Assembly: GCA_030637745.1 (NCBI GenBank)
Contig: DAOWFX010000149.1
Span: forward strand, 1 to 20,688
Reading direction: 5' to 3'
Length of the DNA: 20,688 nucleotides
Source of the DNA: JAGLOK01 sp023139005
Lineage (GTDB): Bacteria; Bacillota; Clostridia; Christensenellales; UMGS416
The notes under the pieces are model-generated. The model made no database searches. It was given only the letters and a program-made list of their open reading frames with translations, and was not told the origin of the DNA. Below, in pieces: positions 1-7,920 of this stretch. Positions within the stretch are counted from its first letter, which is position 1. The number at the start of each line of letters is the position of its first letter. The translations under genes and the position numbers were made by a program.

Positions 1-10
1 CACATATCTC

Positions 11-39
11 TTTACAAAAAGACAATATAGTCACATAAT
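11..39 (+). promoter_or_regulatory. sigma-A-type promoter for glycerate kinase
   Basis: TTTACA (11-16) and CATAAT (34-39) are separated by 17 nt, each one base from consensus. The predicted transcription start is near 46, leaving a short leader with the AGAGGA ribosome binding site before the ATG at 62. Upstream sequence is cut by the window edge, so other promoters cannot be excluded. Confidence 0.5.
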
Positions 40-61
40 TAATCATTAAGAGGAAATATTC

Positions 62-1210
62 ATGAAAGATAAAAAAGATTTAAAAGTTGTTATAGCCCCG
101 GATTCTTTTAAAGGATCGTTGACCAGTTTAGAGGCTGCAAATGCAATAAAGAAAGGGTTTGAACTGGAAGGTGTTTCAAACTGTATTTGCATACCAATGG
201 CTGACGGTGGAGAAGGTACAGTTGATGCGATGATATCAGCAACCGGTGGCAAGCTTGTAAAATGCAAAGCAACAGATCCAATGGGTACTACTATTGATGC
301 ATTCTATGGGATATTAGGCGATGGGAAAACTGCGGTAATAGAAATGGCAGCAGCATCAGGGCTTCCACTTGTCAAAACAGCCGACCGCAACCCCATGTTA
401 GCATCTACATTTGGCACTGGAGAGCTCATGTTGGATGCTGTAAACAACGGCTGCAGCAAGCTTATCATCGGTATTGGTGGAAGTGCAACCAATGATGGTG
501 GCACAGGTATGGCCAAAGCATTGGGTATACAGTTTTTAGATATCAATAACAATGAATTACATGAAGGTGGCGGCGCGCTCATTGACCTTTATAAGATCAA
601 TACCACACACTTTGACAAAAGGTTTTATGATATAGAGATTCAGGTAGCATGTGATGTCGATAATCCCTTATGTGGGGAAAGTGGTGCTTCTTATGTCTAC
701 GGTCCTCAAAAGGGAGCTACTCAAAAAATGGTAACACAGCTTGATAGATCTTTGAGAAACTTAGCATATGTGTTGAAAAAAGATATGAATAAAGATATCC
801 TCGATCTACCCGGTGCAGGTGCAGCAGGAGGCTTAGGTGGCGGATTGTTTGCATTCGTAGATGCAAAGCTTCTAAAGGGTATCCATATTATGATGGAAGC
901 TGCAAATATAGATGAGCAAATAAAGAATGCTGACTTAGTCATAACAGGTGAAGGGCAAACCGATTATCAGACTGCATTTGGTAAAGTTCCTGCAGGTATC
1001 GCAGAGATTACATCAAAATACAAAAAGCCACTCATCTGTATATCTGGAAGTTTAGGAAAGGATTATGAGAAGCTCTACGACATTGGGATAACATCCATAT
1101 TTAGCATATGCAACAAACCAATGAATCTGAAGTACGCCATTGAAAATGCAGAAGAGCTAATAACCAATCTATCGCAAAGCATCGCACGACTGGTTGCTAG
1201 ACAAGATTAG
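62..1210 (+). CDS. glxK: glycerate kinase (GlxK/GarK family)
   Basis: Glycerate kinase of the GlxK/GarK family (Pfam PF02595), a cytosolic enzyme that phosphorylates D-glycerate with ATP (family knowledge: usually the 2-position) and feeds lower glycolysis. The 382-residue length is normal. Visible family signatures are APDSFKGSL at residues 12-20, PMADGGEGT at 45-53, GIGGSATNDGG at 137-147, a glycine-rich GAGAAGGLGGG stretch in the middle and ITGEGQTD towards the C terminus. The start at 62 has an AGAGGAAAT ribosome binding site at good spacing. No glycerate dehydrogenase, glucarate or glyoxylate gene is visible nearby, so the source of glycerate cannot be inferred. The gene appears monocistronic: the next gene follows after 82 nt containing a large inverted repeat. 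Confidence 0.93.
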   Translation: MKDKKDLKVVIAPDSFKGSLTSLEAANAIKKGFELEGVSNCICIPMADGGEGTVDAMISATGGKLVKCKATDPMGTTIDAFYGILGDGKTAVIEMAAASGLPLVKTADRNPMLASTFGTGELMLDAVNNGCSKLIIGIGGSATNDGGTGMAKALGIQFLDINNNELHEGGGALIDLYKINTTHFDKRFYDIEIQVACDVDNPLCGESGASYVYGPQKGATQKMVTQLDRSLRNLAYVLKKDMNKDILDLPGAGAAGGLGGGLFAFVDAKLLKGIHIMMEAANIDEQIKNADLVITGEGQTDYQTAFGKVPAGIAEITSKYKKPLICISGSLGKDYEKLYDIGITSIFSICNKPMNLKYAIENAEELITNLSQSIARLVARQD

Positions 1211-1215
1211 CAAAA

Positions 1216-1260
1216 TTGCGCAGTTTTAAATTTGTACTACAAATCAAAAAAAACTTCGCA
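1216..1260. repeat. imperfect inverted repeat after glycerate kinase
   Basis: TTGCG and CAGTTTT at 1216-1227 can pair with AAAACTTCGCA at 1250-1260, leaving one mismatch. Inside lies a second perfect hairpin, ATTTGT (1230-1235) and ACAAAT (1239-1244) with loop ACT. The 3' side is not followed by a T-run, so it is not a classical intrinsic terminator for the plus strand. It may still be a 3'-end stabiliser or a weak transcription barrier. Confidence 0.35.
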
Positions 1261-1292
1261 TTGACACACACTTTAAGCATTAAGGAAGATTT

Positions 1293-1781
1293 ATGAAACA
1301 GACTCTAATAATTATTAGCGGATCACCCTGTGTTGGGAAAACCACTGTTGCAAGCAAACTATTCAAAATGTTTGAAAATAGTGCATACTGTGATGGAGAC
1401 TGGATGTGGACTGTTCATCCCTTTTCTATCAAGGATAAAAGACTTAGAAACTGTGATAAAAACATATCATTTGTTTTAAGTAACTATCTTAATTCTAAAT
1501 TTGATTACGTTTTTTTCTCATCTGTTGTAGCAACTTATAAAACGATAAGAGAAAAAATAATATCTGATATAGACTATGACAACTATAATATAATGGGATT
1601 TACGCTCACCTGTAGCAAGGATTCACTGAAAAAGCGACATGCTGACAGAGGGGATGAAGGGGATGTATCATATCATTGGTTGGAGCTTGATGCCTATCCG
1701 AGAGATACTGTAATCAATACCGATGATAAGACCATTGATGAGGTCTGCAAAGAACTTTATCTGCATATCACAAATAGATAA
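1293..1781 (+). CDS. small P-loop nucleotide kinase-like protein
   Basis: A 162-residue AAA_33/shikimate-kinase-like P-loop protein. Walker A, GSPCVGKTT, is at residues 10-18 directly after a hydrophobic strand. DGDWMW follows in the region where small-molecule kinases carry an acidic substrate-binding motif, and an R/K-rich segment (KKRHADRGDEGD) in the second half resembles the lid of the NMP-kinase fold. The start has an AAGGAAG ribosome binding site. The substrate is unknown: related proteins include adenylate-kinase-like, chloramphenicol-phosphotransferase-like and gluconate-kinase-like enzymes, and nothing here separates these. No clear promoter was found, so it may depend on read-through from the glycerate kinase gene. 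Confidence 0.7.
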   Translation: MKQTLIIISGSPCVGKTTVASKLFKMFENSAYCDGDWMWTVHPFSIKDKRLRNCDKNISFVLSNYLNSKFDYVFFSSVVATYKTIREKIISDIDYDNYNIMGFTLTCSKDSLKKRHADRGDEGDVSYHWLELDAYPRDTVINTDDKTIDEVCKELYLHITNR

Positions 1782-1878
1782 TTGCTTAATACGTACTACT
1801 CTTGCCTTACATATAAAATGATATTATTTGAAATCTGAAATGAAGAAACAACATAAGTAAAATATCTATAGTAGCAAC

Positions 1879-1909
1879 AAAAAGCACAAAATCAAAGATC
1901 TTGTGCTTT
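1879..1909 (-). terminator. intrinsic terminator of the GntR/ABC operon
   Basis: Read on the minus strand, arms AAAGCACAA (1909-1901) and TTGTGCTTT (1889-1881) form a perfect 9-bp stem followed by a run of T (plus-strand A at 1879-1883). It lies 29 nt beyond the stop codon of the last gene of the minus-strand operon, as expected for its terminator. Confidence 0.75.
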
Positions 1910-1937
1910 ATAGTATGTTTCTACAGAATATCTAAAT

Positions 1938-2399
1938 TTAATTTCCTTCAAGTGTGTATTCTATACCGCTTGGGATATGTACTTCATATACATCTGAACT
2001 AAAGCCATCGAAGTATCCATAGTCAAATTGTAAATTAGTTAAGAAACTAGCACTTTTATATATGGTTAATGGTCCTAGGTAATCTTGTATCTTTACCTTG
2101 TTATCACCATACTCTACTGAAAACTCGCTTTCATTCGCATCATAGAGTTTATATCTATAGATGACCACAGAATCTGTGAGCTCATCATTTTCTACTACTT
2201 CAATACGATCCAATAGCAACACATTATCAGAAGATTGACTAACAAGGATATCAAGTTCTTTGTCAGTATCGATTGCATATTCTTGCAATTGGTACTTAAG
2301 ATAGTTATCTTCTACACTATTTGCCGGTTTGAATAATATTAGTACACAACAAGCAACAACAAATATCAAAACAAAAATAATAATTTTCTTCACTAACAT
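1938..2399 (-). CDS. membrane-anchored hypothetical protein
   Basis: I do not recognise this 153-residue protein. It begins with MLVKK followed by about 20 strongly hydrophobic residues (a signal anchor or signal peptide), then a polar, acidic, Tyr-rich domain, so the bulk is probably outside the membrane. VVAC followed by C in the hydrophobic stretch weakly resembles a lipobox but lacks the usual L-[AS]-[GA]-C context and is followed by more hydrophobic residues, so a simple membrane anchor is more likely. Its start overlaps the permease stop in a TAATG junction and has a GGAGG ribosome binding site, which implies translational coupling and a role with the ABC transporter. It is the last gene of the GntR operon and is followed by a terminator. 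Confidence 0.7.
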   Translation of the reverse strand: MLVKKIIIFVLIFVVACCVLILFKPANSVEDNYLKYQLQEYAIDTDKELDILVSQSSDNVLLLDRIEVVENDELTDSVVIYRYKLYDANESEFSVEYGDNKVKIQDYLGPLTIYKSASFLTNLQFDYGYFDGFSSDVYEVHIPSGIEYTLEGN

Positions 2400-3121
2400 T
2401 ATGCCACCTCCATTGTTTTTGTCGGAATGAAGGCCAATACATTTAATACTAACGAAATCACACCCAGTTTAAGGACAAGCATGAAAAGGCTCTGTTCCAG
2501 AAACAAGAATCTTACAATATTGCCCAACCATCCAAAAGTAATAACACTTAATATCAGTGCTGCAATGACAATCAACGACACCAATGTATAACGTCTGATA
2601 AACATGAACATACAATGTAGAATCGAGCCAAATGCAATCATATATACCCATGAAGATATGAATCCGATAAGATAGGTGTTTAATGTCACTTCATTAACAT
2701 AGATTAGTTTATCGCTAAACTTTGCAGCAATCGAGAACAGCACCACTTCTATTGGCGCAATCATCGTAATGACCATAAGCATGGTAAGTGATCCTAATAT
2801 AAGTGCAATCAGATTGCTCACTGCAAATGTCATTCGATTGATTGGAAATGCGAACTTTGCTTTCATCTCGGACTTTGAGGTCGAAAGTGATGCATATATT
2901 CCTAATGCGATTAACATTGTTACGAACCCAACTACCAACACGCCGGAGTTTTCGTTGGACATTGAATTACTAAATTGCAGTACAATAATCGTAACTAGAA
3001 AGTCAAATACTACAAGCGATAACGTGATAATCGCGCTGACAGATATCAAACTCTTATAGTCGAAATAGAAATTCAGCAACAATCCCTTATATGCATTTTT
3101 TATATAATTAGAATTCTTCAT
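2399..3121 (-). CDS. ABC transporter permease subunit
   Basis: A 240-residue integral membrane protein with about six hydrophobic segments, starting after a basic N-terminal stretch (MKNSNYIKNAYKGLL). It has no permease signature that I can name, but its place directly after an ABC ATPase gene, with a 14-nt overlap, marks it as the transmembrane partner, probably of the ABC-2 exporter type seen in YtrA-regulated operons. An AAAGGGGG ribosome binding site precedes the start. The substrate is unknown. By analogy with B. subtilis ytr operons it could respond to cell-envelope stress or peptide antibiotics, but that is inference. Confidence 0.8.
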   Translation of the reverse strand: MKNSNYIKNAYKGLLLNFYFDYKSLISVSAIITLSLVVFDFLVTIIVLQFSNSMSNENSGVLVVGFVTMLIALGIYASLSTSKSEMKAKFAFPINRMTFAVSNLIALILGSLTMLMVITMIAPIEVVLFSIAAKFSDKLIYVNEVTLNTYLIGFISSWVYMIAFGSILHCMFMFIRRYTLVSLIVIAALILSVITFGWLGNIVRFLFLEQSLFMLVLKLGVISLVLNVLAFIPTKTMEVA

Positions 3122-3992
3122 AGAAGCCCCCTTTGGATGTCAAATATATAAACAAGTCTTGAGATGATACGCTTTGAATATCTATACTATTGGATACCAA
3201 GTGTTTTTTCTCTTTTTCTGTTATTTCATTTTTAATTACATACTTTGATGCATTGCCCAATGAGCTTTCATCCAGTACTTCTTTGTCTTGTACAAATTCT
3301 TTTAAGAATGTACTCTCGCCTACCAGAGCAACAGAATAATTTCTGAATTCCTCTACAGGGACATTCATGAGCACTTTACCTTTGTCAATAAGTACTATAT
3401 CTTCTAGTAGTATTTCAATCTCATTAAGTAGATGACTTGATATAATGATAGTTCTCGGATGATTCATATAGTCTCTAAGTAAGATATTATAGAAATCCTT
3501 TCTAACAGCAGCATCCAAGCCCAATGTCGGCTCATCCAATATGGTAAGTGGCATGCGAGCGCAAATACCAATAATAATATTCACCTGCGTTTTCATACCT
3601 CGTGAAAGTTTTTTGTATTTTTGGGTTTGTTTTAGTGCAAAGTGCTTGATTAGCTTCTGTGCCAGATCATCATCCCATGATTGGTAGTAGCATGCAGCCA
3701 ATGCAAAGATATCTTTGACACGAAAGCTGTCGTCGTACTGGGACTCCTCATCCACGAAAACAATCTTTGATAACACATCAAGATTATCAAACACCTTCTC
3801 ACCGAAGATTTTTACCTCTCCTGATGTCTGCCTAATTCTACCGGCACACGCCTTCAGTAGTGTTGTCTTACCCGCACCATTCTTACCAATCAATCCGATT
3901 ATCTTGTTTTCCGGAATTGAAATATTGAATTCATCAAGTGCAATTATGTCTTTATATTTTTTTGTAAGACTCTGGGTTGTTATGACATTCAT
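3108..3992 (-). CDS. ABC transporter ATP-binding protein
   Basis: A 294-residue ABC ATPase. From the chosen start the motifs are Walker A GKNGAGKTT at 36-44, signature LSRGM at 129-133, Walker B LTILDEP at 149-155 with a following GLD, and the H-loop histidine in ISSHLLNEIE near 187. The C-terminal about 90 residues form the variable extension typical of drug or peptide exporter ATPases. I chose the ATG at 3992 rather than the upstream ATG at 4013 because a GAGGAGG ribosome binding site, embedded in the last codons of the GntR gene, lies just before it. The gene starts 1 nt after the regulator's stop codon and overlaps the permease by 14 nt, so the four genes form a coupled operon. Confidence 0.93.
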   Translation of the reverse strand: MNVITTQSLTKKYKDIIALDEFNISIPENKIIGLIGKNGAGKTTLLKACAGRIRQTSGEVKIFGEKVFDNLDVLSKIVFVDEESQYDDSFRVKDIFALAACYYQSWDDDLAQKLIKHFALKQTQKYKKLSRGMKTQVNIIIGICARMPLTILDEPTLGLDAAVRKDFYNILLRDYMNHPRTIIISSHLLNEIEILLEDIVLIDKGKVLMNVPVEEFRNYSVALVGESTFLKEFVQDKEVLDESSLGNASKYVIKNEITEKEKKHLVSNSIDIQSVSSQDLFIYLTSKGGFYEEF

Positions 3993-3993
3993 G

Positions 3994-4362
3994 TTATTCC
4001 TCCTCGTATTCATCTATCATTCTTTTTAATTCTTTTTTATCTATACTGAGTTTTTTTGCTTCCTGCATAAAGTTATCAATCGTAGTATTAAAGAAGATTT
4101 CTTTCCTTTTCCTTTTGATTGCTCCACCTGCTCCAATTGATACAAACATACCTAGTCCTCGCTTTTTAAATAATATTCCCTCTTGCACCAAAATATTTAT
4201 ACCCTTTGCAGCAGTCGCGGGATTGATTTGATATTCTCTTGATATTTGATATTGAGAATATGCACTTTCATTTTCAATTAGTATGCCGTTTATAATATCG
4301 TTTTCTATCCCTTGTGCAATCTGAATATATATCGGCACTGTGCTTTCCATAGAAATTATCAT
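3994..4362 (-). CDS. GntR-family regulator, YtrA type
   Basis: A 122-residue transcription factor with an N-terminal GntR winged helix (about residues 8-75, including the recognition-helix segment NPATAAKGINILVQEG and the wing KKRGLGMFV) and a short helical tail, the size and architecture of the YtrA subfamily. An upstream in-frame ATG at 4473 is rejected as the start, because the operon promoter (-35 at 4437-4442, -10 at 4414-4419) lies inside that extension. The ATG at 4362 has a GGGAAG ribosome binding site; ATG 4377 is an alternative. It is the first gene of the ABC operon, and an inverted repeat over the promoter suggests that it represses its own operon. The inducer is unknown. Confidence 0.9.
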   Translation of the reverse strand: MIISMESTVPIYIQIAQGIENDIINGILIENESAYSQYQISREYQINPATAAKGINILVQEGILFKKRGLGMFVSIGAGGAIKRKRKEIFFNTTIDNFMQEAKKLSIDKKELKRMIDEYEEE

Positions 4363-4391
4363 TGAATCACTTCCCATTGTATTTGTTGCAT

Positions 4392-4417
4392 TACTACATT
4401 GCTCATGTAACGTAGTA
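4392..4417. promoter_or_regulatory. probable GntR operator
   Basis: Inverted repeat with 9-nt arms, TACTACATT (4392-4400) and AACGTAGTA (4409-4417), one mismatch, 8-nt spacer. The right arm overlaps the minus-strand -10 hexamer and the site covers the predicted transcription start, the position expected for an autorepressor. Binding by the adjacent YtrA-type protein is inferred from location. Confidence 0.65.
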
Positions 4418-4442
4418 TAGCGCCTTTTCATAAATCTGTCAA
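4414..4442 (-). promoter_or_regulatory. strong sigma-A promoter of the GntR/ABC operon
   Basis: On the minus strand TTGACA (4442-4437), a 17-nt spacer and TATACT (4419-4414) form a near-consensus promoter. The predicted start is near 4407, inside the inverted repeat. This also settles the translation start of the GntR gene downstream. Confidence 0.8.
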
Positions 4443-4482
4443 GGATTACTTGTGCTTTGTACTCCAATACCATATCTTCATC

Positions 4483-4510
4483 TTGTAGAAGTCTATATTT
4501 ATAGTATAAT
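4483..4510 (+). promoter_or_regulatory. promoter of hslO, close to the start codon
   Basis: TTGTAG (4483-4488), a 16-nt spacer and a perfect TATAAT (4505-4510). Only six bases separate the -10 hexamer from the hslO ATG at 4517, so the predicted first transcribed base is at or next to the A of the start codon. Confidence 0.6.
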
Positions 4511-4516
4511 CAAGAT

Positions 4517-5407
4517 ATGAAAGATAAATTAGTAACCGCACTACTCGAAAGAGCTTCTGTAAGGGTCATTGCATTGAGCTCAAAGAACTTAGTTGAACAT
4601 GCAAGACAGATTCATTCTTGTTCCCCCACTGCAACTGTCGCTCTAGGCAGAGCCTTAAGTGCAACTGTAATGATGGGTGCACTGCTCAAGAACAAGACAG
4701 ATAAAACAACACTCATCATCGATGGTGGCGGACCCTCAGGACGCATTCTTTGCACGGCGAAGTCTGATACGAATGTAAAAGGTTTCATTACAAACCCAAC
4801 TGCGGATACAAAACTCAACTCTAATGGAGAGTTCGATGTAGGCTCTTTGGTGGGCAAAGATGGATTCATAAGAATAATAAGAGATATGGGTCTGAAGAAT
4901 CCTTATTCCGGTCTATGCAACCTCATAAGCGGAGAGATAGCCGATGATCTTGCACAGTACTATCTCCAGAGTGAACAACAACCATCCGTAGTCTCCCTAG
5001 GCGTGCAGATTGATAAAGACAAGTCAGTACTGACCTCAGGTGGCATTATGATTATGCCAATGCCAGGATGTGAAGGTTCGATAATTGACAAGCTTGAAAG
5101 CAGGATCATGTTTACAACCGACATGTCACGTCAACTCGAAGTGTATGAAATTGAAGATTTTCTAAACTCTTTATTTAAAGATATGGGCTTGGAAATAGCA
5201 TCTCTATATGAACCGAGATATGTTTGCGAATGTTCAGAAGAGATAATTGAGCAAGTACTTCAAACACTTGAAATTGATGAATTAAAAGATATGCTAGCAA
5301 AAGACAAAGGCGCTAGTATTACATGTCACTTCTGTAATTCTGAATATAAGTTTGATGAAAATGCATTAAAGAAGATCATAAAAAATAAAAATGAAAAAAA
5401 TAATTAA
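4517..5407 (+). CDS. hslO: redox-regulated chaperone Hsp33
   Basis: Hsp33, a cytosolic holdase activated by oxidative unfolding. The 296-residue protein carries the family's N-terminal core (including TVALGRALSATVMMGALLK and IDGGGPSGRI) and the C-terminal zinc switch with four cysteines, C237-x-C239 and C270-x-x-C273. Known biology: reduced cysteines bind Zn, and oxidation by peroxide or hypochlorite forms disulfides and activates chaperoning. The ATG at 4517 fits the family N terminus. It has no Shine-Dalgarno sequence, and the TATAAT ends six bases upstream, so translation may be leaderless. The 3' end overlaps the next gene by 17 nt, which puts the TPR, helical and HD genes downstream in the same transcription unit. 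Confidence 0.96.
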   Translation: MKDKLVTALLERASVRVIALSSKNLVEHARQIHSCSPTATVALGRALSATVMMGALLKNKTDKTTLIIDGGGPSGRILCTAKSDTNVKGFITNPTADTKLNSNGEFDVGSLVGKDGFIRIIRDMGLKNPYSGLCNLISGEIADDLAQYYLQSEQQPSVVSLGVQIDKDKSVLTSGGIMIMPMPGCEGSIIDKLESRIMFTTDMSRQLEVYEIEDFLNSLFKDMGLEIASLYEPRYVCECSEEIIEQVLQTLEIDELKDMLAKDKGASITCHFCNSEYKFDENALKKIIKNKNEKNN

Positions 5408-7049
5408 AAAACAACACACACCGCTTCCCTTTGATCAGCCAAGTGACTTCTTTTACAGAAGAGCATTAAAGTCATTGGATAAATACGAGTACGAAAAAGC
5501 AGTCTATAACATCAAAAAAGCTCTCAGAAAAGATGAGAAAAATCTCACATATAATTTAGAGTTAGCAGGTATGCTGTCAGAGATTGAACATTTCGATGCG
5601 TCTAATGATTTGCTTTTCAATATTTTACAGGATTCAAGAGAAGAGATTTCCGAGTGTTATTTTGGAATTGGATGCAATTTCTTCGGACTCAATGATTATC
5701 AAAAAGCAAGTGCATCTCTGTTGAAGTACATAAAGCTCTCTCCTGATGGTGAGTTTGTTGAAGATGCAGAAATCATGTTGGAAGGCATTGACTATGATCT
5801 GCACCTAGAAGAAGACGAAAAAGACAGCACCTTAGTTTGGAAGAATGCCCTTCATAATGGAGATAGTAAAAACGCAATAAAGATCTTGAGTAATTTATCT
5901 GACGTTTCCATGCACGAGCATATCATCATCAGAAATAACCTCACCGTTGCATATCTATTAGAAGCGGAAGTTGAAAAAGCAATGTCGTGTTGCCGAGAAG
6001 TATTGCAACTTGATCCGAATAATCTCCATGCTCTTTGCAACATGTCATTGATTCATATTCGACTCAAAAACCATGATGAAGCTAAAGTGTGTATAGCCAA
6101 GGCAATAGATATTGGCAATCATGATATCAGTGAATTGCTTAAAATATCTGTTGCATTGTGCGAACTGGATATGCACAAAAAAGCTATCTCTGTTTTCAAA
6201 ACAATACTTGAGGAAAACCTATATGACCTGCATAGCCAACACTATATAGCTATTGCATATTTTAATTTAGGCAATTACAAAAAGTCATTGGAATCTTTCA
6301 ATTTCATCTCTATGTTCAAACCGGACTGTTCTATCAATAATTGGTATCTTCGTCTACTTAATGAAAAAATAACGGGTAAGGTTTCTATTGATTATCTCCA
6401 CTACACAAATCAAGTTTCCTCTGCAAACATCTATAGTCGTTTTAGACGAATCAACGACATAATCGAAGACAAAGCAATCTCTTGTCCCTGGGATCATGAA
6501 GAATTCAGAGAACTCGTCATATGGGCACTAGATATAAAAGATGAAAATCTGAAATCATCCATGATTTCATTAATCACGAAATATGCAGGACCGGAAGCAT
6601 ACAAAATTCTAAGGTCGAATTTATGCTCAAGACATGTGAGTGATAACATGAAGCATAAAATACTCATCAATCTAAAAAAAGCAAATGCGGAAGAACCTTA
6701 TTTAGCAATACTAGATAATTCAATTGTTGAAGTGAACGTAAATACATTTGAAATCAATAGTGATAAGTATAATGAGTATCAGAAAATAATAATCGATCAA
6801 GTTCTGCAAAACATTGAAAAAGAATATGACAATGATTTTGTGGAGTTCATAATGGATTTGTGGAATAAAATACTTGCAAATGATAAGATATTTGATATTA
6901 TGATTGATGGTAATACTTGGGCTGCTGTATTGGAGTATGCATATGTATTATCAAAGAATATTGATTTCGAGCTTCAAAAGATTGCAGACAAGTATCATAT
7001 CGATATGGATCTGATCCTTAGCTTGACAAATAAAATAAACAAAGAATAA
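5391..7049 (+). CDS. tetratricopeptide-repeat protein
   Basis: A 552-residue, probably cytosolic protein without signal peptide or membrane segment. TPR-like helical repeats are readable in the first two thirds, for example ALKSLDKYEYEKAVYNIKKAL near the start, GIGCNFFGLNDYQKASASLLKYIKLSPDGE, AMSCCREVLQLDPNNLHALCNMSLIHIRLKNHDEA and AIAYFNLGNYKKSLESFNFI. The C-terminal third is acidic and helical with no recognisable domain. TPR proteins act as protein-interaction scaffolds; the partner is unknown. The start overlaps the end of hslO by 17 nt in a very A-rich stretch with no obvious ribosome binding site, so translation may be coupled to hslO. A GTG-started gene follows 13 nt downstream. Confidence 0.8.
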   Translation: MKKIIKKQHTPLPFDQPSDFFYRRALKSLDKYEYEKAVYNIKKALRKDEKNLTYNLELAGMLSEIEHFDASNDLLFNILQDSREEISECYFGIGCNFFGLNDYQKASASLLKYIKLSPDGEFVEDAEIMLEGIDYDLHLEEDEKDSTLVWKNALHNGDSKNAIKILSNLSDVSMHEHIIIRNNLTVAYLLEAEVEKAMSCCREVLQLDPNNLHALCNMSLIHIRLKNHDEAKVCIAKAIDIGNHDISELLKISVALCELDMHKKAISVFKTILEENLYDLHSQHYIAIAYFNLGNYKKSLESFNFISMFKPDCSINNWYLRLLNEKITGKVSIDYLHYTNQVSSANIYSRFRRINDIIEDKAISCPWDHEEFRELVIWALDIKDENLKSSMISLITKYAGPEAYKILRSNLCSRHVSDNMKHKILINLKKANAEEPYLAILDNSIVEVNVNTFEINSDKYNEYQKIIIDQVLQNIEKEYDNDFVEFIMDLWNKILANDKIFDIMIDGNTWAAVLEYAYVLSKNIDFELQKIADKYHIDMDLILSLTNKINKE

Positions 7050-7062
7050 GAAAGGACCTCGC

Positions 7063-7920
7063 GTGAACTTGCATATAATTGACTTTGACAAAAAATTTGA
7101 AGAATATATGAAACAATGGCTTGATGAAAACAGCGATTCTTTTGACGATATGGATGAATTGGAAACAGGCATGCCAAATATATATGATAAATGGCTAAAC
7201 ACATCAGCTCCTTGGCTTGACGGAATGAAGCCTTGTGAATATTTCGCAAACTATGATGCAAAAGACTTAATCCAAATAATGATTGGCTATTCAACTCAAA
7301 AAATCGGACTGCCCGATCCATTACTAGATGCTATATCATCAAAAAAAGATGATGCACTTATTTGTTTAGGTGATGTTATTTTTGATAAAATAAAACTTCC
7401 TGAAGAAATTGATTCTGTTGCAATCAAAATCACTGCACTAAATATGATTAATGAAATCAATCCTGAACAATATATAGAAAAATATATTCATCAAATTCAA
7501 GTGCTCGATCTTGATGATGGTATTGCAGAAATCATGGTAGAGACAATCAAGGAATATATTAACGAATATGAAAGTATTATCATAAAAGCACTGGAAGATA
7601 CCGATGATATCGAAATAAAGAAAAGATTACTGGATATCCTTGTTATAGCTTCATATCAAGAAACGGTATACAAGGCACTTGTCGATATGTTTATTAATTC
7701 TGATGAAAAAGCGCTGTATGCATCATATCTCGGGAAGTATGACAACCCTGAAGCATGTGAAGTTTTGATAAAGTCATTAGATTGGTTAGATATAAATTAC
7801 TTGGACTATATAGAAATCAAGAATTCAATCGAAATACTAGGCGGAGAAACATCGCATTCTAGAATTTTTGATGGAGACATCTATTATGAGTCAATGAAAG
7901 GACTAGAAGATGGCGAATAA
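7063..7920 (+). CDS. acidic all-helical hypothetical protein
   Basis: A 285-residue protein that I do not recognise. It is strongly acidic (many D and E, including DENSDSFDDMDELE near residue 25), has no signal or transmembrane segment, and its second half looks like irregular alpha-helical HEAT-like repeats, such as EIDSVAIKITALNMINEINPEQYIEKYI and DIEIKKRLLDILVIASYQETVYKALVDMF. It starts with GTG at 7063, preceded by AAAGGA at proper spacing. It is cotranscribed with the TPR gene (13-nt gap) and overlaps the HD-domain gene by 11 nt, so the three products probably act in one process. No function can be assigned from the sequence. Confidence 0.75.
   Translation: MNLHIIDFDKKFEEYMKQWLDENSDSFDDMDELETGMPNIYDKWLNTSAPWLDGMKPCEYFANYDAKDLIQIMIGYSTQKIGLPDPLLDAISSKKDDALICLGDVIFDKIKLPEEIDSVAIKITALNMINEINPEQYIEKYIHQIQVLDLDDGIAEIMVETIKEYINEYESIIIKALEDTDDIEIKKRLLDILVIASYQETVYKALVDMFINSDEKALYASYLGKYDNPEACEVLIKSLDWLDINYLDYIEIKNSIEILGGETSHSRIFDGDIYYESMKGLEDGE

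Noticed and set aside
1216..1260. Inverted repeat as the intrinsic terminator of glycerate kinase
   Set aside because: The structure is followed by no T-run on the plus strand, so I list it only as a repeat.
4363..4473. N-terminal extension of the GntR protein from ATG 4473
   Set aside because: The operon promoter lies inside this segment, so it would not be transcribed from that promoter, and it does not resemble GntR N termini.
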